Assembly (NCBI GenBank): GCA_903642215.1
Contig: CAHJWG010000013.1
Coordinates: 1-62,064 of the forward strand
Source: Sphingobacteriaceae bacterium
Lineage (GTDB): Bacteria > Bacteroidota > Bacteroidia > Sphingobacteriales > Sphingobacteriaceae
Length of the DNA: 62,064 nucleotides
Reading direction: 5' to 3'
Shown: in pieces, positions 27,443 to 35,770 of the stretch
How positions within the stretch are numbered: position 1 is the stretch's first letter
Layout: each line of letters begins with the position of its first letter
Position numbers and translations under genes: made by a program
The notes under the pieces: generated by a model
The model's input: the letters and a program-made list of their open reading frames with translations, nothing else
The model's database searches: none
What the model was told of the DNA's origin: nothing

Positions 27443-28150
27443 ATGAGCATCCAAGTCCAAAATCTTTCCAAAACTTACGGCACGCAAAAAGCTGTTGATA
27501 CCATTTCCTTCTCCGCAGAACCCGGAAAAGTTTTAGGTTTTTTAGGTCCGAATGGAGCCGGGAAATCTACCACAATGAAAATCCTGACTTGCTTTATCCC
27601 GCAAACTTCCGGCAGGGCGTTAGTTTGTGGTTTTGATACGGTAAAAGAAGCATTGCAAGTGCGCAGGCAAATTGGTTATCTGCCAGAAAGCAATGCGCTT
27701 TATCAGGATTTATATGTAAAAGAAGCATTGGCTTTTGTAGCTTCAGTTCATGAAATTAATCAACCCGAAAAACGAATTGCTGAAGTAATTGAGCAAACCG
27801 GTTTAGGCCCGGAGCAGAAAAAAAAGATCGGTCAGCTTTCTAAAGGTTATAAACAGCGTGTTGGTTTGGCGCAGGCAATTTTGCACAATCCACAGGTTTT
27901 GATTTTGGATGAACCAACTTCCGGCTTGGATCCGAATCAGTTAATCGGCATCAGAAATCTCATCAAAGAACTTGGTCAAAACAAAACTGTCATCCTTTCA
28001 ACCCATATTATGCAAGAAGTGGAAGCCGTTTGCGATCAGGTGGTGATTATTAATAAAGGTAAAATCGTGGCAGATCAAACGTTGCCAAACCTTTATCAGC
28101 AATTTCCAAAGCAAACGCTGGAACAGATTTTTATAAAATTAACCAATTAG
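27443..28150 (+). CDS. gldA: Gliding-type ABC transporter ATP-binding subunit
   Basis: A 235-residue ATPase. Walker A is GPNGAGKST, the Q-loop is in RQIGYLPESNALYQDL, the signature is LSKGYKQR (in place of LSGGQ, usual for GldA-like subunits), and Walker B is VLILDEPTSGLD, with the switch His in ILSTHIMQEVE. In Flavobacterium johnsoniae GldA works with GldF and GldG, and mutants lose gliding. Here gldF and gldG lie directly downstream. Two exact dispersed 12-mers lie 75 bases apart inside the gene (27642, 27717), each encoding VKEAL. Confidence 0.9.
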   Translation: MSIQVQNLSKTYGTQKAVDTISFSAEPGKVLGFLGPNGAGKSTTMKILTCFIPQTSGRALVCGFDTVKEALQVRRQIGYLPESNALYQDLYVKEALAFVASVHEINQPEKRIAEVIEQTGLGPEQKKKIGQLSKGYKQRVGLAQAILHNPQVLILDEPTSGLDPNQLIGIRNLIKELGQNKTVILSTHIMQEVEAVCDQVVIINKGKIVADQTLPNLYQQFPKQTLEQIFIKLTN

Positions 28151-28160
28151 CACAATCCTG

Positions 28161-28172
28161 ATACTGTTTTTA
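28161..28172 (-). repeat. Second version of the dispersed word, TAAAAACAGYAT
   Basis: Exact AC-type copy 11 bases after the gldA stop codon, with a CGG-like extension. Confidence 0.75.
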
Positions 28173-28250
28173 CCGTATAAATTTAAGTTCGGCGGCACAA
28201 GCTTTTTGCTTTGCGGTTAATTGTATATTTTCGACATTCAAATTTTTTCG

Positions 28251-28973
28251 GTGCTCACAATCCTTCAAAAAGAAATTATTGCTTACCTCAGTTCGCTGGT
28301 TGCCTATGTTACCATCGGCGTTTTTTTGCTTGTTTTAGGCTTGTTTTTGTGGGTTTTCCCCGATACAAGCGTGCTGGATTACGGTTATGCTGATCTCGGC
28401 AGCCTGTTTAACACCACGCCTTATTTGTTTATGTTTTTAATTCCGGCCATCACCATGCGTTCGCTGGCTGAAGAAAAAAAAGAAGGCACTTTCGAGTTGC
28501 TGGCTACAAGTCCGATCACCGATTGGCAGATCGTTGTGGGCAAATATCTGGCCTGCGTGCTGCTTGTTTTGCTGGCTTTGCTGCCCACGCTGGTTTACGT
28601 TTATTCTATTTCTGAGCTTGGTAATCCGGTTGGAAACCTAGATGTTGGCGCGGTGATTGGTTCGTATATCGGTTTATTTTTGCTGGGAGGAACGTTTGTG
28701 GCGATTGGGATTTTTGCTTCCTCCATCACCAAAAACCAGATTATTGCTTTTACGATTGCTGTTTTTATGTGCTTTTTTATGTTTAGCGGATTTGATTCTT
28801 TAAGCGGATTACTGTCCTTCCAAAACTCGGAAATACAAAACTTCGGCATCAACGAGCATTATCAAGCCATTAGTCGCGGCGTTTTAGATACGCGCGATCT
28901 GGTTTATTTTTTAAGTATAAGCGGTTTATTTTTATTGCTGACGAAAACGGTTTTGGGAGGAAGAAAATGGTAA
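28251..28973 (+). CDS. gldF: Gliding-type ABC transporter permease
   Basis: This permease has six hydrophobic segments and the conserved GldF start LQKEIIAYLSSLVAYVTIGVFLLVLGLFLWVFP. EEKKEGTFELLATSPI is the conserved cytoplasmic loop of this ABC-2 subgroup. The GTG at 28251 is preferred because family members begin immediately before the first helix; a TTG at 28221 would add ten residues. It overlaps gldG by 7 bases. With GldA and GldG it forms the membrane part of the transporter. Confidence 0.88.
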   Translation: MLTILQKEIIAYLSSLVAYVTIGVFLLVLGLFLWVFPDTSVLDYGYADLGSLFNTTPYLFMFLIPAITMRSLAEEKKEGTFELLATSPITDWQIVVGKYLACVLLVLLALLPTLVYVYSISELGNPVGNLDVGAVIGSYIGLFLLGGTFVAIGIFASSITKNQIIAFTIAVFMCFFMFSGFDSLSGLLSFQNSEIQNFGINEHYQAISRGVLDTRDLVYFLSISGLFLLLTKTVLGGRKW

Positions 28974-30658
28974 GTTTTCGCAAAAAAAAGGATTTGCTGC
29001 AGGTTGGCTTTGTGCTGCTGATGCTTCTTTTACTCAACATTTTTTCAAATTACTTTTTTACCCGTTTTGATTTTACTTCGGAGAAACGCTTTACACTTTC
29101 ACCGATTACCCGAAATCTGGTTGATAGTTTGAAAAAGCCGGTTACCATTACCGTTTTTTTGCAGGGCGATTTTCCGGCTGGATTTAAACGGTTGCAGCGC
29201 GCCACACGAGATTTACTGGACGATTATAACGCTTTCGGCCATAATCGTTTAAATGTTGAGTTTGTTGATCCGATGGCTGGTGCAAATCAGGATGAACAAA
29301 CTAAAATTTTGCAGGATTTACAAGCACAAGGCATTGAACCAACCAATCTCAGCGTAAAAACAGAAAGTGGTTTATCGCAAAAAATTATCTTTCCGGCAGC
29401 TTTGGTTAAGTGTGGTGATAAGCAGATTCCGGTTAAATTACTGCAAACGCGCATTGGTTTATCGCCGGAAGAAGTGTTGAATAACTCTATCCAAAACCTG
29501 GAATACACCTTTTCTTCTGCCATAAAAAAAGCATCCAGCGGCGGCAAACCACGCATCGGTTTTACAGAAGGCCACCACGAACTATCAGATTTACAGCTGA
29601 ATGATGCTTTACGTTCCCTGTCAGATGGTTTTGAAGTTGGCCGCGTTAACCTAAAAACGATTCCTTTTTCAGGAATTGAAAAACTAAGTTTACTAATCGT
29701 GCCAAAACCGGATCAGCCTTTTACCGAGCTGGAAAAATTTAAAATCGATCAATATCTAATGCGTGGCGGAAGGATTTTATGGACGATCGATCCGGTTACT
29801 GCCGAAATGGACAGTTTGCGCGGCCACGGCGGCGAGCAGCTGGCTTTTAACAAACAACTAAATCTGGATGATCAGCTTTTTAGCTACGGCATCCGCTTAA
29901 ATTTTGATTTGATTGCCGATATCAGCTGTGCGCAAATTCCGGTAAATGTGGGCAACGTAGCAGGGCAGGGGCAAATCCAGCTGTTGCCCTGGCTTTTTTA
30001 TCCGGTTTTGATGCCAATTTCTAAACATCCGCTGGTTAAAAATCTGGATGGTATCCGCACAGAGTTTATCAGTTCCATTGACACGATTGCCGTTCCGGGA
30101 ATCAAAAAAACGGTGCTTTTGGCTTCGTCTCCATACAACCAAAAAATTGTTACGCCGCATCTAATTTCGCTGCAAATGCTGGAGCAGGAACCCGATCCGA
30201 AAGCGTTTCAAAGCACGCCTAAAACAGTTGCGGTTTTGCTGGAAGGAAAGTTTAAATCTGATTTTAAAAACCGACCCATTCCGGAAGGTTTTACAGAGAA
30301 AATTGAAATGCTTGCTCAAAGTAAATCCACCAAAATGATTATAATTAGCGATGGTGATGTGTTAAAAAACCAGATAAACGAAGCAGACGGTTCGCCGTTT
30401 CCGTTGGGTTTTGACCGATATACACAGCAAACTTACGGCAACAAGAATTTTTTATTGAATATAGCCGATTACATGACGGACGATTCCGGTTTGATCAACC
30501 TACGAAATAAGGAAATAAAAATCCGGCTGCTCAATCGCGCGCAAATTAAATCCGAAAAACTGTACTGGCAGATTTTTAACAATGTGTTGCCGCTGGCGAT
30601 GCTTCTTTTATTCGGTATTTTTCAACAATATTTCCGCAGGAGAAAGTATGCCGCTTAA
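28967..30658 (+). CDS. gldG: Gliding-type ABC transporter auxiliary protein GldG
   Basis: This 563-residue protein has one N-terminal transmembrane segment (about 11-31), a large periplasmic region with the ABC_transp_aux fold (KRFTLSPITRNLVDSLKKPVTITVFLQG, GGRILWTIDPV, RHG-like repeats) and a C-terminal transmembrane segment (about 537-555). GldG is essential for gliding in F. johnsoniae. A GGGAGG sequence 6 bases before its ATG, inside the gldF coding region, may help reinitiation. Exact dispersed 12-mers lie at both ends: 29021-29032 in the first helix and 30599-30610 in the last. Confidence 0.88.
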   Translation: MVSFRKKKDLLQVGFVLLMLLLLNIFSNYFFTRFDFTSEKRFTLSPITRNLVDSLKKPVTITVFLQGDFPAGFKRLQRATRDLLDDYNAFGHNRLNVEFVDPMAGANQDEQTKILQDLQAQGIEPTNLSVKTESGLSQKIIFPAALVKCGDKQIPVKLLQTRIGLSPEEVLNNSIQNLEYTFSSAIKKASSGGKPRIGFTEGHHELSDLQLNDALRSLSDGFEVGRVNLKTIPFSGIEKLSLLIVPKPDQPFTELEKFKIDQYLMRGGRILWTIDPVTAEMDSLRGHGGEQLAFNKQLNLDDQLFSYGIRLNFDLIADISCAQIPVNVGNVAGQGQIQLLPWLFYPVLMPISKHPLVKNLDGIRTEFISSIDTIAVPGIKKTVLLASSPYNQKIVTPHLISLQMLEQEPDPKAFQSTPKTVAVLLEGKFKSDFKNRPIPEGFTEKIEMLAQSKSTKMIIISDGDVLKNQINEADGSPFPLGFDRYTQQTYGNKNFLLNIADYMTDDSGLINLRNKEIKIRLLNRAQIKSEKLYWQIFNNVLPLAMLLLFGIFQQYFRRRKYAA

Positions 30659-30694
30659 AATTTCTACTTTTGGTAGATCAAGATTTAAATTTAT

Positions 30695-31819
30695 ATGAGA
30701 TTTATTGTTTCTACATCAACTTTGCTAAAGCAATTGCAGGCAGTTAGCGGGGCATTGAGCAGCAGCACTGTTTTACCAATATTAGAAAACTTTTTATTCC
30801 AGCTAAAAGATGGAAACCTAACTATTTCTGCAACCGATCTGCAAACAAGTATGACCACTTTTTTATCAGTGGAAACGAATGAGAACGGCCGTATTGCAAT
30901 TCCGTCGCGTATTTTGCTGGATACTTTAAAATCTTTGCCGGAGCAGCCGGTTACGTTTTCGGTGGATGATAAAACTTTTGCGGTTGAAATTAAAGCAGGT
31001 GACGGTATCTATAAACTGAGCGGAGAAAACGGCGATGATTTCCCGAAAATTCCGGTGGTAGAAAACGCATCATCTGTAAATTTGCCGGCTTCTGTTTTAG
31101 CGGAAGCGATCAACAAAACTATTTTTGCGGTGAGTAACGATGAGTTGCGGCCAGCCATGACGGGCGTTTACTGTCAGCTTTCGCCGCAGCATTTTACTTT
31201 TGTAGCTACAGATGCGCATAAATTGGTTCGCTATCGCCGTAAAGATGCAAAATCTGCAGCGGCAACTTCTTTTATCATGCCAAAAAAAGCATTGAACTTA
31301 TTAAAATCTTCGCTTCCTTCCGAAGATGTAGATGTTTCTGTAGAATATAATAGCACGAGTGCTTTCTTCAAATTTGGCAACATCAGTTTGGTTTGCCGTT
31401 TAATTGACGAACGCTATCCGGATTATGATGCTGTAATCCCATTAAATAATCCGAATAAATTAACTATTGATCGTTTATCTTTTCTCGGTTCTTTAAGCCG
31501 CGTGGCTATCTACGCCAATAAAACTACACATCAGGTTAGATTAAAAATTGAGGGGAATGAATTAAATATTTCTTCGGAAGATATTGATTTCTCCAACGAA
31601 GCACACGAAAAATTAACCTGTGCTTACGAAGGAGAAAGTATGGAAATTGGTTTTAATGCCCGTTTCCTGATCGAAATGTTAAGAAATTTAAACTGCGAAG
31701 AAGTTTCATTAGAAATGTCGACACCAAATCGTGCCGGCCTGCTTTTGCCGCAAGGCGGAGACGAAAACGAAGATGTTTTGATGCTGGTTATGCCGGTTAT
31801 GCTTAACAGTTACGCTTAA
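30695..31819 (+). CDS. dnaN: DNA polymerase III beta subunit (sliding clamp)
   Basis: DnaN forms a dimeric ring that tethers the polymerase to DNA. The 374-residue length and three clamp domains fit: the N-terminal MRFIVSTSTLLKQLQAVSGALSS, the middle TGVYCQLSPQHFTFVATDAHKLVRYR and the C-terminal GFNARFLIEMLRNL, ending in LMLVMPVMLN with the usual protein-binding pocket. It is not next to dnaA or recF here, as is common in Bacteroidota. A TACTTTTG element at 30665-30672 is a possible promoter. Confidence 0.97.
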   Translation: MRFIVSTSTLLKQLQAVSGALSSSTVLPILENFLFQLKDGNLTISATDLQTSMTTFLSVETNENGRIAIPSRILLDTLKSLPEQPVTFSVDDKTFAVEIKAGDGIYKLSGENGDDFPKIPVVENASSVNLPASVLAEAINKTIFAVSNDELRPAMTGVYCQLSPQHFTFVATDAHKLVRYRRKDAKSAAATSFIMPKKALNLLKSSLPSEDVDVSVEYNSTSAFFKFGNISLVCRLIDERYPDYDAVIPLNNPNKLTIDRLSFLGSLSRVAIYANKTTHQVRLKIEGNELNISSEDIDFSNEAHEKLTCAYEGESMEIGFNARFLIEMLRNLNCEEVSLEMSTPNRAGLLLPQGGDENEDVLMLVMPVMLNSYA

Positions 31820-31912
31820 TTTTACCTTGTTATAACTGCACGTTAATAAAGTTATTTCTGTAACAAACTGCCTGAATTCGCGTAAGCAGAATCGAAACCA
31901 GACAGTTTGTTT

Positions 31913-32608
31913 ATGAAACTATACAAGCAGTATTTAAAGCCAGCCAGTCTAATTTTATTCAGTTTATTTATTTTAGTGCTTTCATCTTGTAAAGACAGAA
32001 TTGTAAGCGAAACCGATTTAGGTAATTCTCATATCCTATCCATAAACAGCGCAGTTAATGCTGCAGCGATAGACGTTTATGTAACCGGGAGTAAAATCAA
32101 CACAGTCCCGCTTGTTTACGGTAATTCAACCGGTTATCAAAAACTTACATCCGGCGTTCGTGCAGTTCAGGTTAAAGCCAACACTTCCAACAAATTACTG
32201 GCAACAAACACAGTAAACCTTGTTCGCGATTCCAGTTATACTTTTTTTGTGTACGAATTAAACAATGCAACCACAACCGTAATTGCCGAAGATGATTTAA
32301 GTATCCCGTCTTTTGGGAATGCAAAAATTAAGTTTGCAAATATGTCTGCAGGCGTTTCATCGGCAGATTTAGTTGTAAGCAGCGGGCCGGCTATCGCTTC
32401 AAGCATAAGTTTTGGTACAATTGGTTCTTACACAGAAATTAAGGCCGGAACTTATAATCTAATCCTTCGTATGCACGGAAGTGCCAAAACACTGATAAAT
32501 ATCCCGAATATACGGTTGGACAATGGTAAAACTTACACCGTTTGGAGTGCCGGCGCAGTGAACGGCAAAGCAGGATCTGTTTTATCGGTACAAACAATTA
32601 TGCAGTAA
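31913..32608 (+). CDS. DUF4397 lipoprotein (copy 1)
   Basis: The 231-residue protein has a lipoprotein signal ending LVLSSC (lipobox Cys about residue 26 from the chosen Met). Two Ig-like or transthyretin-like repeats of the DUF4397 type follow (SINSAVNAAAIDVYVTG..., KFANMSAGVSSADLVV...). DUF4397 proteins are surface-exposed, with unknown binding partners. A TTG at 31907 is also possible, but the ATG at 31913 is preferred. A second DUF4397 gene follows after 57 bases. Its TAA stop codon is the first triplet of an exact dispersed 12-mer. Confidence 0.82.
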   Translation: MKLYKQYLKPASLILFSLFILVLSSCKDRIVSETDLGNSHILSINSAVNAAAIDVYVTGSKINTVPLVYGNSTGYQKLTSGVRAVQVKANTSNKLLATNTVNLVRDSSYTFFVYELNNATTTVIAEDDLSIPSFGNAKIKFANMSAGVSSADLVVSSGPAIASSISFGTIGSYTEIKAGTYNLILRMHGSAKTLINIPNIRLDNGKTYTVWSAGAVNGKAGSVLSVQTIMQ

Positions 32609-32617
32609 AAGAAGCAT
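32606..32617 (+). repeat. Dispersed 12-mer supplying a stop codon
   Basis: Exact copy whose first three bases, TAA, are the stop codon of the first DUF4397 gene. Confidence 0.85.
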
Positions 32618-32665
32618 TATATTCTACTGTAAAATATCAATCCTTAAAAAACGTAGTTTTGCTTC

Positions 32666-33385
32666 ATGAAAAAACTAAGTTTGTTTTTTGGCGGTTTAAC
32701 TTTTATTTGGATCAGTTTGATCATATTTTCCTGCAATACTACAGGCGTTAGCCCAACTCATTATTCGCGTTTACAGGTAATTAATGCCTTAGCCGGCAGC
32801 ACGCCTATCAACTTTGCAATCAACAGCACAAAAAAAAGTACAACATCCATTACTTTTCCGGGTGCATCAGGTTATGTTAGCATTGTGCCAAATTCGGGCT
32901 TCATAAGCTTTCAATACAATACGGCCCCGTTAATAAATTTGCCTGTGGCGGATAGCACCAATAATAGCCTTAATTTTAAAGCTGACAGCAGTTATTCCAT
33001 CTTTCTTACCGGTTCTACAAGTAATTATTATATTTTAAAAACTACAGATACGCTAACCAATCCGTCAATCGGAAAAGCAAGAATCAGGTTTGTAAATACT
33101 TCTACCGATGCCGGAAATTTAGATGTAACTATTAATGGCACCATTGCTTACACAAAAATACCTTACAAAGGAGTAGGGCGGTTTATTGAAGTGCCGGCAG
33201 GCACCTACGAATTTAAAGCGAATAAAACCGGAATAGCAAACAGCACACTCGGCACATTATCAAATCAGGTTTTGGCTGATGGTAAAATATATACACTTTA
33301 TGCAGCCGGAATCACCACATCTACACTTACTAACGCGGCTTTCGGTTTAAATTTGATTACAAACCTGTTGCCTGCAGTAAAGTAA
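32666..33385 (+). CDS. DUF4397 lipoprotein (copy 2)
   Basis: The 239-residue protein has a signal ending LIIFSC (lipobox Cys about residue 19) and a DUF4397 layout similar to the preceding gene: YSRLQVINALAGSTPINFAIN in the first repeat and IRFVNTSTDAGNLDVTING in the second, followed by an end like AGTYEFKANKTG. The two genes are tandem paralogues, diverged in sequence but similar in length and fold. Their surface role is unknown. Confidence 0.82.
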   Translation: MKKLSLFFGGLTFIWISLIIFSCNTTGVSPTHYSRLQVINALAGSTPINFAINSTKKSTTSITFPGASGYVSIVPNSGFISFQYNTAPLINLPVADSTNNSLNFKADSSYSIFLTGSTSNYYILKTTDTLTNPSIGKARIRFVNTSTDAGNLDVTINGTIAYTKIPYKGVGRFIEVPAGTYEFKANKTGIANSTLGTLSNQVLADGKIYTLYAAGITTSTLTNAAFGLNLITNLLPAVK

Positions 33386-33396
33386 ATCTAAAGATG

Positions 33397-33408
33397 ATAC
33401 TTCTTTTA
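33397..33408 (-). repeat. Dispersed 12-mer 12 bases after a stop codon
   Basis: Exact copy between the second DUF4397 gene and the DedA-family gene. Confidence 0.85.
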
Positions 33409-33449
33409 TACACGTTATTTTTACTTTTGAAAACCTAAAACTTCACATT

Positions 33450-34106
33450 TTGGAACTGATCAAAACCATTATAGATTTTATTCTGCATATTGATAAACAT
33501 TTAATTGAGATTACGCAGCAATATCAGGGCTGGACGTATCTTATCCTTTTCTTCATCATATTTGCCGAAACCGGTTTTGTAGTTACGCCTTTTTTGCCCG
33601 GCGATTCTTTGCTTTTTGCAGCCGGCGCATTGGTGGCACATGGAAATTCAGGGTTAAATATTTACCTATTAGTCTTGATTTTGATTGCTGCTGCTGTTGC
33701 CGGGAACACAACTAATTACGAGCTCGGAAAATATTTTGGTGTAAAGGTTTTTAAGCCGGAAAACAAAATCCTGAAGTTGGATTACTATCTCAAAACTAAA
33801 GCTTTTTTTGATAAACACGGTGGCAAAGCTGTCATATTCAGTCGGTTTTTACCAATTTTTAGAACAGTTGCACCTTTTGTTGCAGGTGTGGGGAAAATGC
33901 CTTTGGGCAAATATTCGTTGTACAATTTTATCGGAGGAGCTGCCTGGATAACTTTATTTTTATTTTTAGGTTATTTTTTTGGAGGAATTCCGGTTATTAA
34001 ACGAAATTTTACAATAGTAGTAGTTCTGATTATTTTGATTTCTGTTATTCCGCCGGTTATCGCAGCCATCAGAAGCCGTTTATCTTCAAACACAACTACT
34101 GTTTAA
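33450..34106 (+). CDS. DedA family membrane protein (VTT domain)
   Basis: The protein has 218 residues. It carries the DedA/VTT signature: ILFFIIFAETGFVVTPFLPGDSLLFAAGALVAHG near residues 32-66, then NTTNYELGKYFG, FSRFLPIFRTVAPFVAGVGKMPLGKYSLYNFIGGAAW and four or more hydrophobic segments. Conserved acidic and Arg residues fit lipid flippase or proton-coupled function known for DedA relatives (undecaprenyl phosphate recycling). The start is TTG at 33450. A TACTTTTG promoter-like element is at 33422-33429. Confidence 0.88.
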   Translation: MELIKTIIDFILHIDKHLIEITQQYQGWTYLILFFIIFAETGFVVTPFLPGDSLLFAAGALVAHGNSGLNIYLLVLILIAAAVAGNTTNYELGKYFGVKVFKPENKILKLDYYLKTKAFFDKHGGKAVIFSRFLPIFRTVAPFVAGVGKMPLGKYSLYNFIGGAAWITLFLFLGYFFGGIPVIKRNFTIVVVLIILISVIPPVIAAIRSRLSSNTTTV

Positions 34107-34120
34107 CGTTTTTTGGTTGA

Positions 34121-34132
34121 TAAAAGAAGCAT
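34121..34132 (+). repeat. Dispersed 12-mer 15 bases after a stop codon
   Basis: Exact copy after the DedA gene, directly before a GTCATTTCGA-type palindromic repeat. Confidence 0.85.
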
Positions 34133-34140
34133 TACATTTT

Positions 34141-34218
34141 CTGTCATTTCGACCGAAGGGAGAAATCTTCATCAAAAACTTAGGTATTTAGCTTTGATTA
34201 AGATTTCTCCCTACCGTT
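34141..34218. repeat. GTCATTTCGA-type repeat pair between convergent genes
   Basis: A plus unit at 34142-34172 (GTCATTTCGACCGAAGGG...) faces a truncated inverted unit at 34191-34218. It is the same family as around the GIY-YIG nuclease, here without a nuclease gene. Confidence 0.82.
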
Positions 34219-34234
34219 TAAACAACAACTTCAG

Positions 34235-35197
34235 TTACAAATCTTCTATTCCTAATATCTTTCCGTTTTGAAAATGATATTCTTCCAGTTTCTCCTTACT
34301 TTTTTCTTCTTCCGATAACTCGCGCTTAATCAAACCTTTTAAATCCGGCTGGCCGGCATCAACCCAGGCCGAAAACCAATAACTGCCAACAGCCAAAATG
34401 GAAGCACGCATTTGTTTTTCGACCATTCCGTCCAATAAACTTTGATAGGCAGCCACGTAGGATTCAGAATAATTCCTGACTATTTTATTCCCGCTTTTAA
34501 TAAAAGTATATTTTTGATCAGGCCGAAACGTACTTAACTTTTTCTCCATTACCAGTACATCGTCCAAATAATTATAAGTTGTGCGGCAAATCATCCAGGC
34601 ATTTTTAAGCGGATCGTTAATGTAAACCGCTTTTCCGGTAAAGAAATTAAAATCTACGGCAAAAAGTTCCGGCACCCGGCTTTCCCACAAAGCGTGGATG
34701 CCAACCTGATTTGTTTTTTGCCCGTTATAATTGCTCGTCATATGCAGCGGAACATGCGCATCAGCAATATAATGCCCTAAATCAGCCGAATATTTCAAAA
34801 TCTTGATAGAATCCCGATCTTTAAAAGCCTGTACCAAACGGTAATAATTTCGTTGAATAGACCACGGAACCGTGCCGTATTTATTTAAAGTATCGGCAGA
34901 ATACTTTTTAACAGCATCATTCCATTTCTGCGGAATACTGTCAAACGGAGAACTGCCGTAATAATCAGCATCTAAAAAATGTCGGGGCGCTTCCAGTATA
35001 TCTGTATAACGGCGTTTATCCGGGTCGACAGAATGTTCGGTGAGGTAACTGATATTGTTTTTGTAGAAACCAATCATTCCCTTCGGCAAAATAAAAACAG
35101 CATTACGATTGATCGTTTTGTGGCCGAAAAATCCCCAGCTACAGCAGATCAAAATTAACGGCGAACACAGGAAGATTACGAATTTATTTTTTTTCAT
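34235..35197 (-). CDS. Zinc-dependent phospholipase C/S1-P1 nuclease-like secreted protein
   Basis: This 320-residue protein is exported: the signal region is MKKNKFVIFLCSPLILICCSWG. The mature N-terminus WGFFGHKTINR supplies a typical Trp and His for a trinuclear zinc site. Other ligands are in EAPRHFLDADYY, ADLGHYIADAHVPLHMT (HxxxD) and ALWESR. This is the common core of bacterial PLC and S1/P1 nucleases. Whether the substrate is lipid or nucleic acid is not decidable here. An exact AC-type dispersed word lies inside the gene at 35092-35103. Confidence 0.78.
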   Translation of the reverse strand: MKKNKFVIFLCSPLILICCSWGFFGHKTINRNAVFILPKGMIGFYKNNISYLTEHSVDPDKRRYTDILEAPRHFLDADYYGSSPFDSIPQKWNDAVKKYSADTLNKYGTVPWSIQRNYYRLVQAFKDRDSIKILKYSADLGHYIADAHVPLHMTSNYNGQKTNQVGIHALWESRVPELFAVDFNFFTGKAVYINDPLKNAWMICRTTYNYLDDVLVMEKKLSTFRPDQKYTFIKSGNKIVRNYSESYVAAYQSLLDGMVEKQMRASILAVGSYWFSAWVDAGQPDLKGLIKRELSEEEKSKEKLEEYHFQNGKILGIEDL

Positions 35198-35236
35198 TAA
35201 TATGAGGATAAAAGTTTATCGCGAGAAAAGGTACGA

Positions 35237-35248
35237 TAAAAGAAGTGT
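35237..35248 (+). repeat. One-mismatch copy of the dispersed 12-mer
   Basis: TAAAAGAAGTGT, preceded by CGA, in the divergent gap between the phospholipase-like gene and rpsT. Confidence 0.6.
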
Positions 35249-35352
35249 TATTTCTAATTGGTTAATTTATTTACTTATAAGTATTTGTAAATATTAAAGT
35301 AGAATTTGAGTGAAGACAATAAAATACGTGTAGAAAAATTATTAGAATTGGA

Positions 35353-35383
35353 TTGTATATATAGAAATATCACAGTATATTTG
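35353..35383 (+). promoter_or_regulatory. Bacteroidota-type promoter of rpsT
   Basis: TTG at 35353-35355, a 20-base spacer and TATATTTG at 35376-35383 fit the phylum's -33/-7 consensus. The rpsT start is 33 bases downstream of the -7 box. Confidence 0.6.
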
Positions 35384-35415
35384 CATCCTTTAAATCAAGA
35401 ATAAGTCGCTAAACA

Positions 35416-35670
35416 ATGGCAAATCATAAATCCTCCATCAAACGCATCAGAGCTAACGCCACAAAGCGTTTACGTAACAGATATCAGGCTAAAACTACCA
35501 GAAATGTAATTAAGAAATTAAGAAACACAACGGTTAAAGCAGAAGCTGTTGAATTGTTGCCTACAGTGATTTCGATGCTGGATCGTTTGGCTAAGAAAAA
35601 TGTAATTCACAAAAACAAAGCTTCAAACAATAAATCAAAACTGACTAAGTTTGTAAACGCTTTAGCATAA
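35416..35670 (+). CDS. rpsT: 30S ribosomal protein S20
   Basis: bS20 binds 16S rRNA early in 30S assembly. The 84-residue protein is the usual length and very basic: [22 protein letters not shown] at the start and [10 protein letters not shown] at the end. It has its own promoter and terminator, so it is monocistronic. Confidence 0.97.
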   Translation: MANHKSSIKRIRANATKRLRNRYQAKTTRNVIKKLRNTTVKAEAVELLPTVISMLDRLAKKNVIHKNKASNNKSKLTKFVNALA

Positions 35671-35690
35671 ACTAAAATATTTTAAATTTA

Positions 35691-35726
35691 AAAAGGAGTA
35701 GATCATAATTCTGCTCCTTTTTTTTT
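35691..35726 (+). terminator. Terminator of rpsT
   Basis: A 12-bp stem with one G-T wobble (35691-35702 with 35710-35721) ends in a T run, 20 bases after the stop codon. Confidence 0.85.
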
Positions 35727-35770
35727 ACGCCTGAATTTTCTTTATAGTTAAATAATTTCCATTTTTAGAA

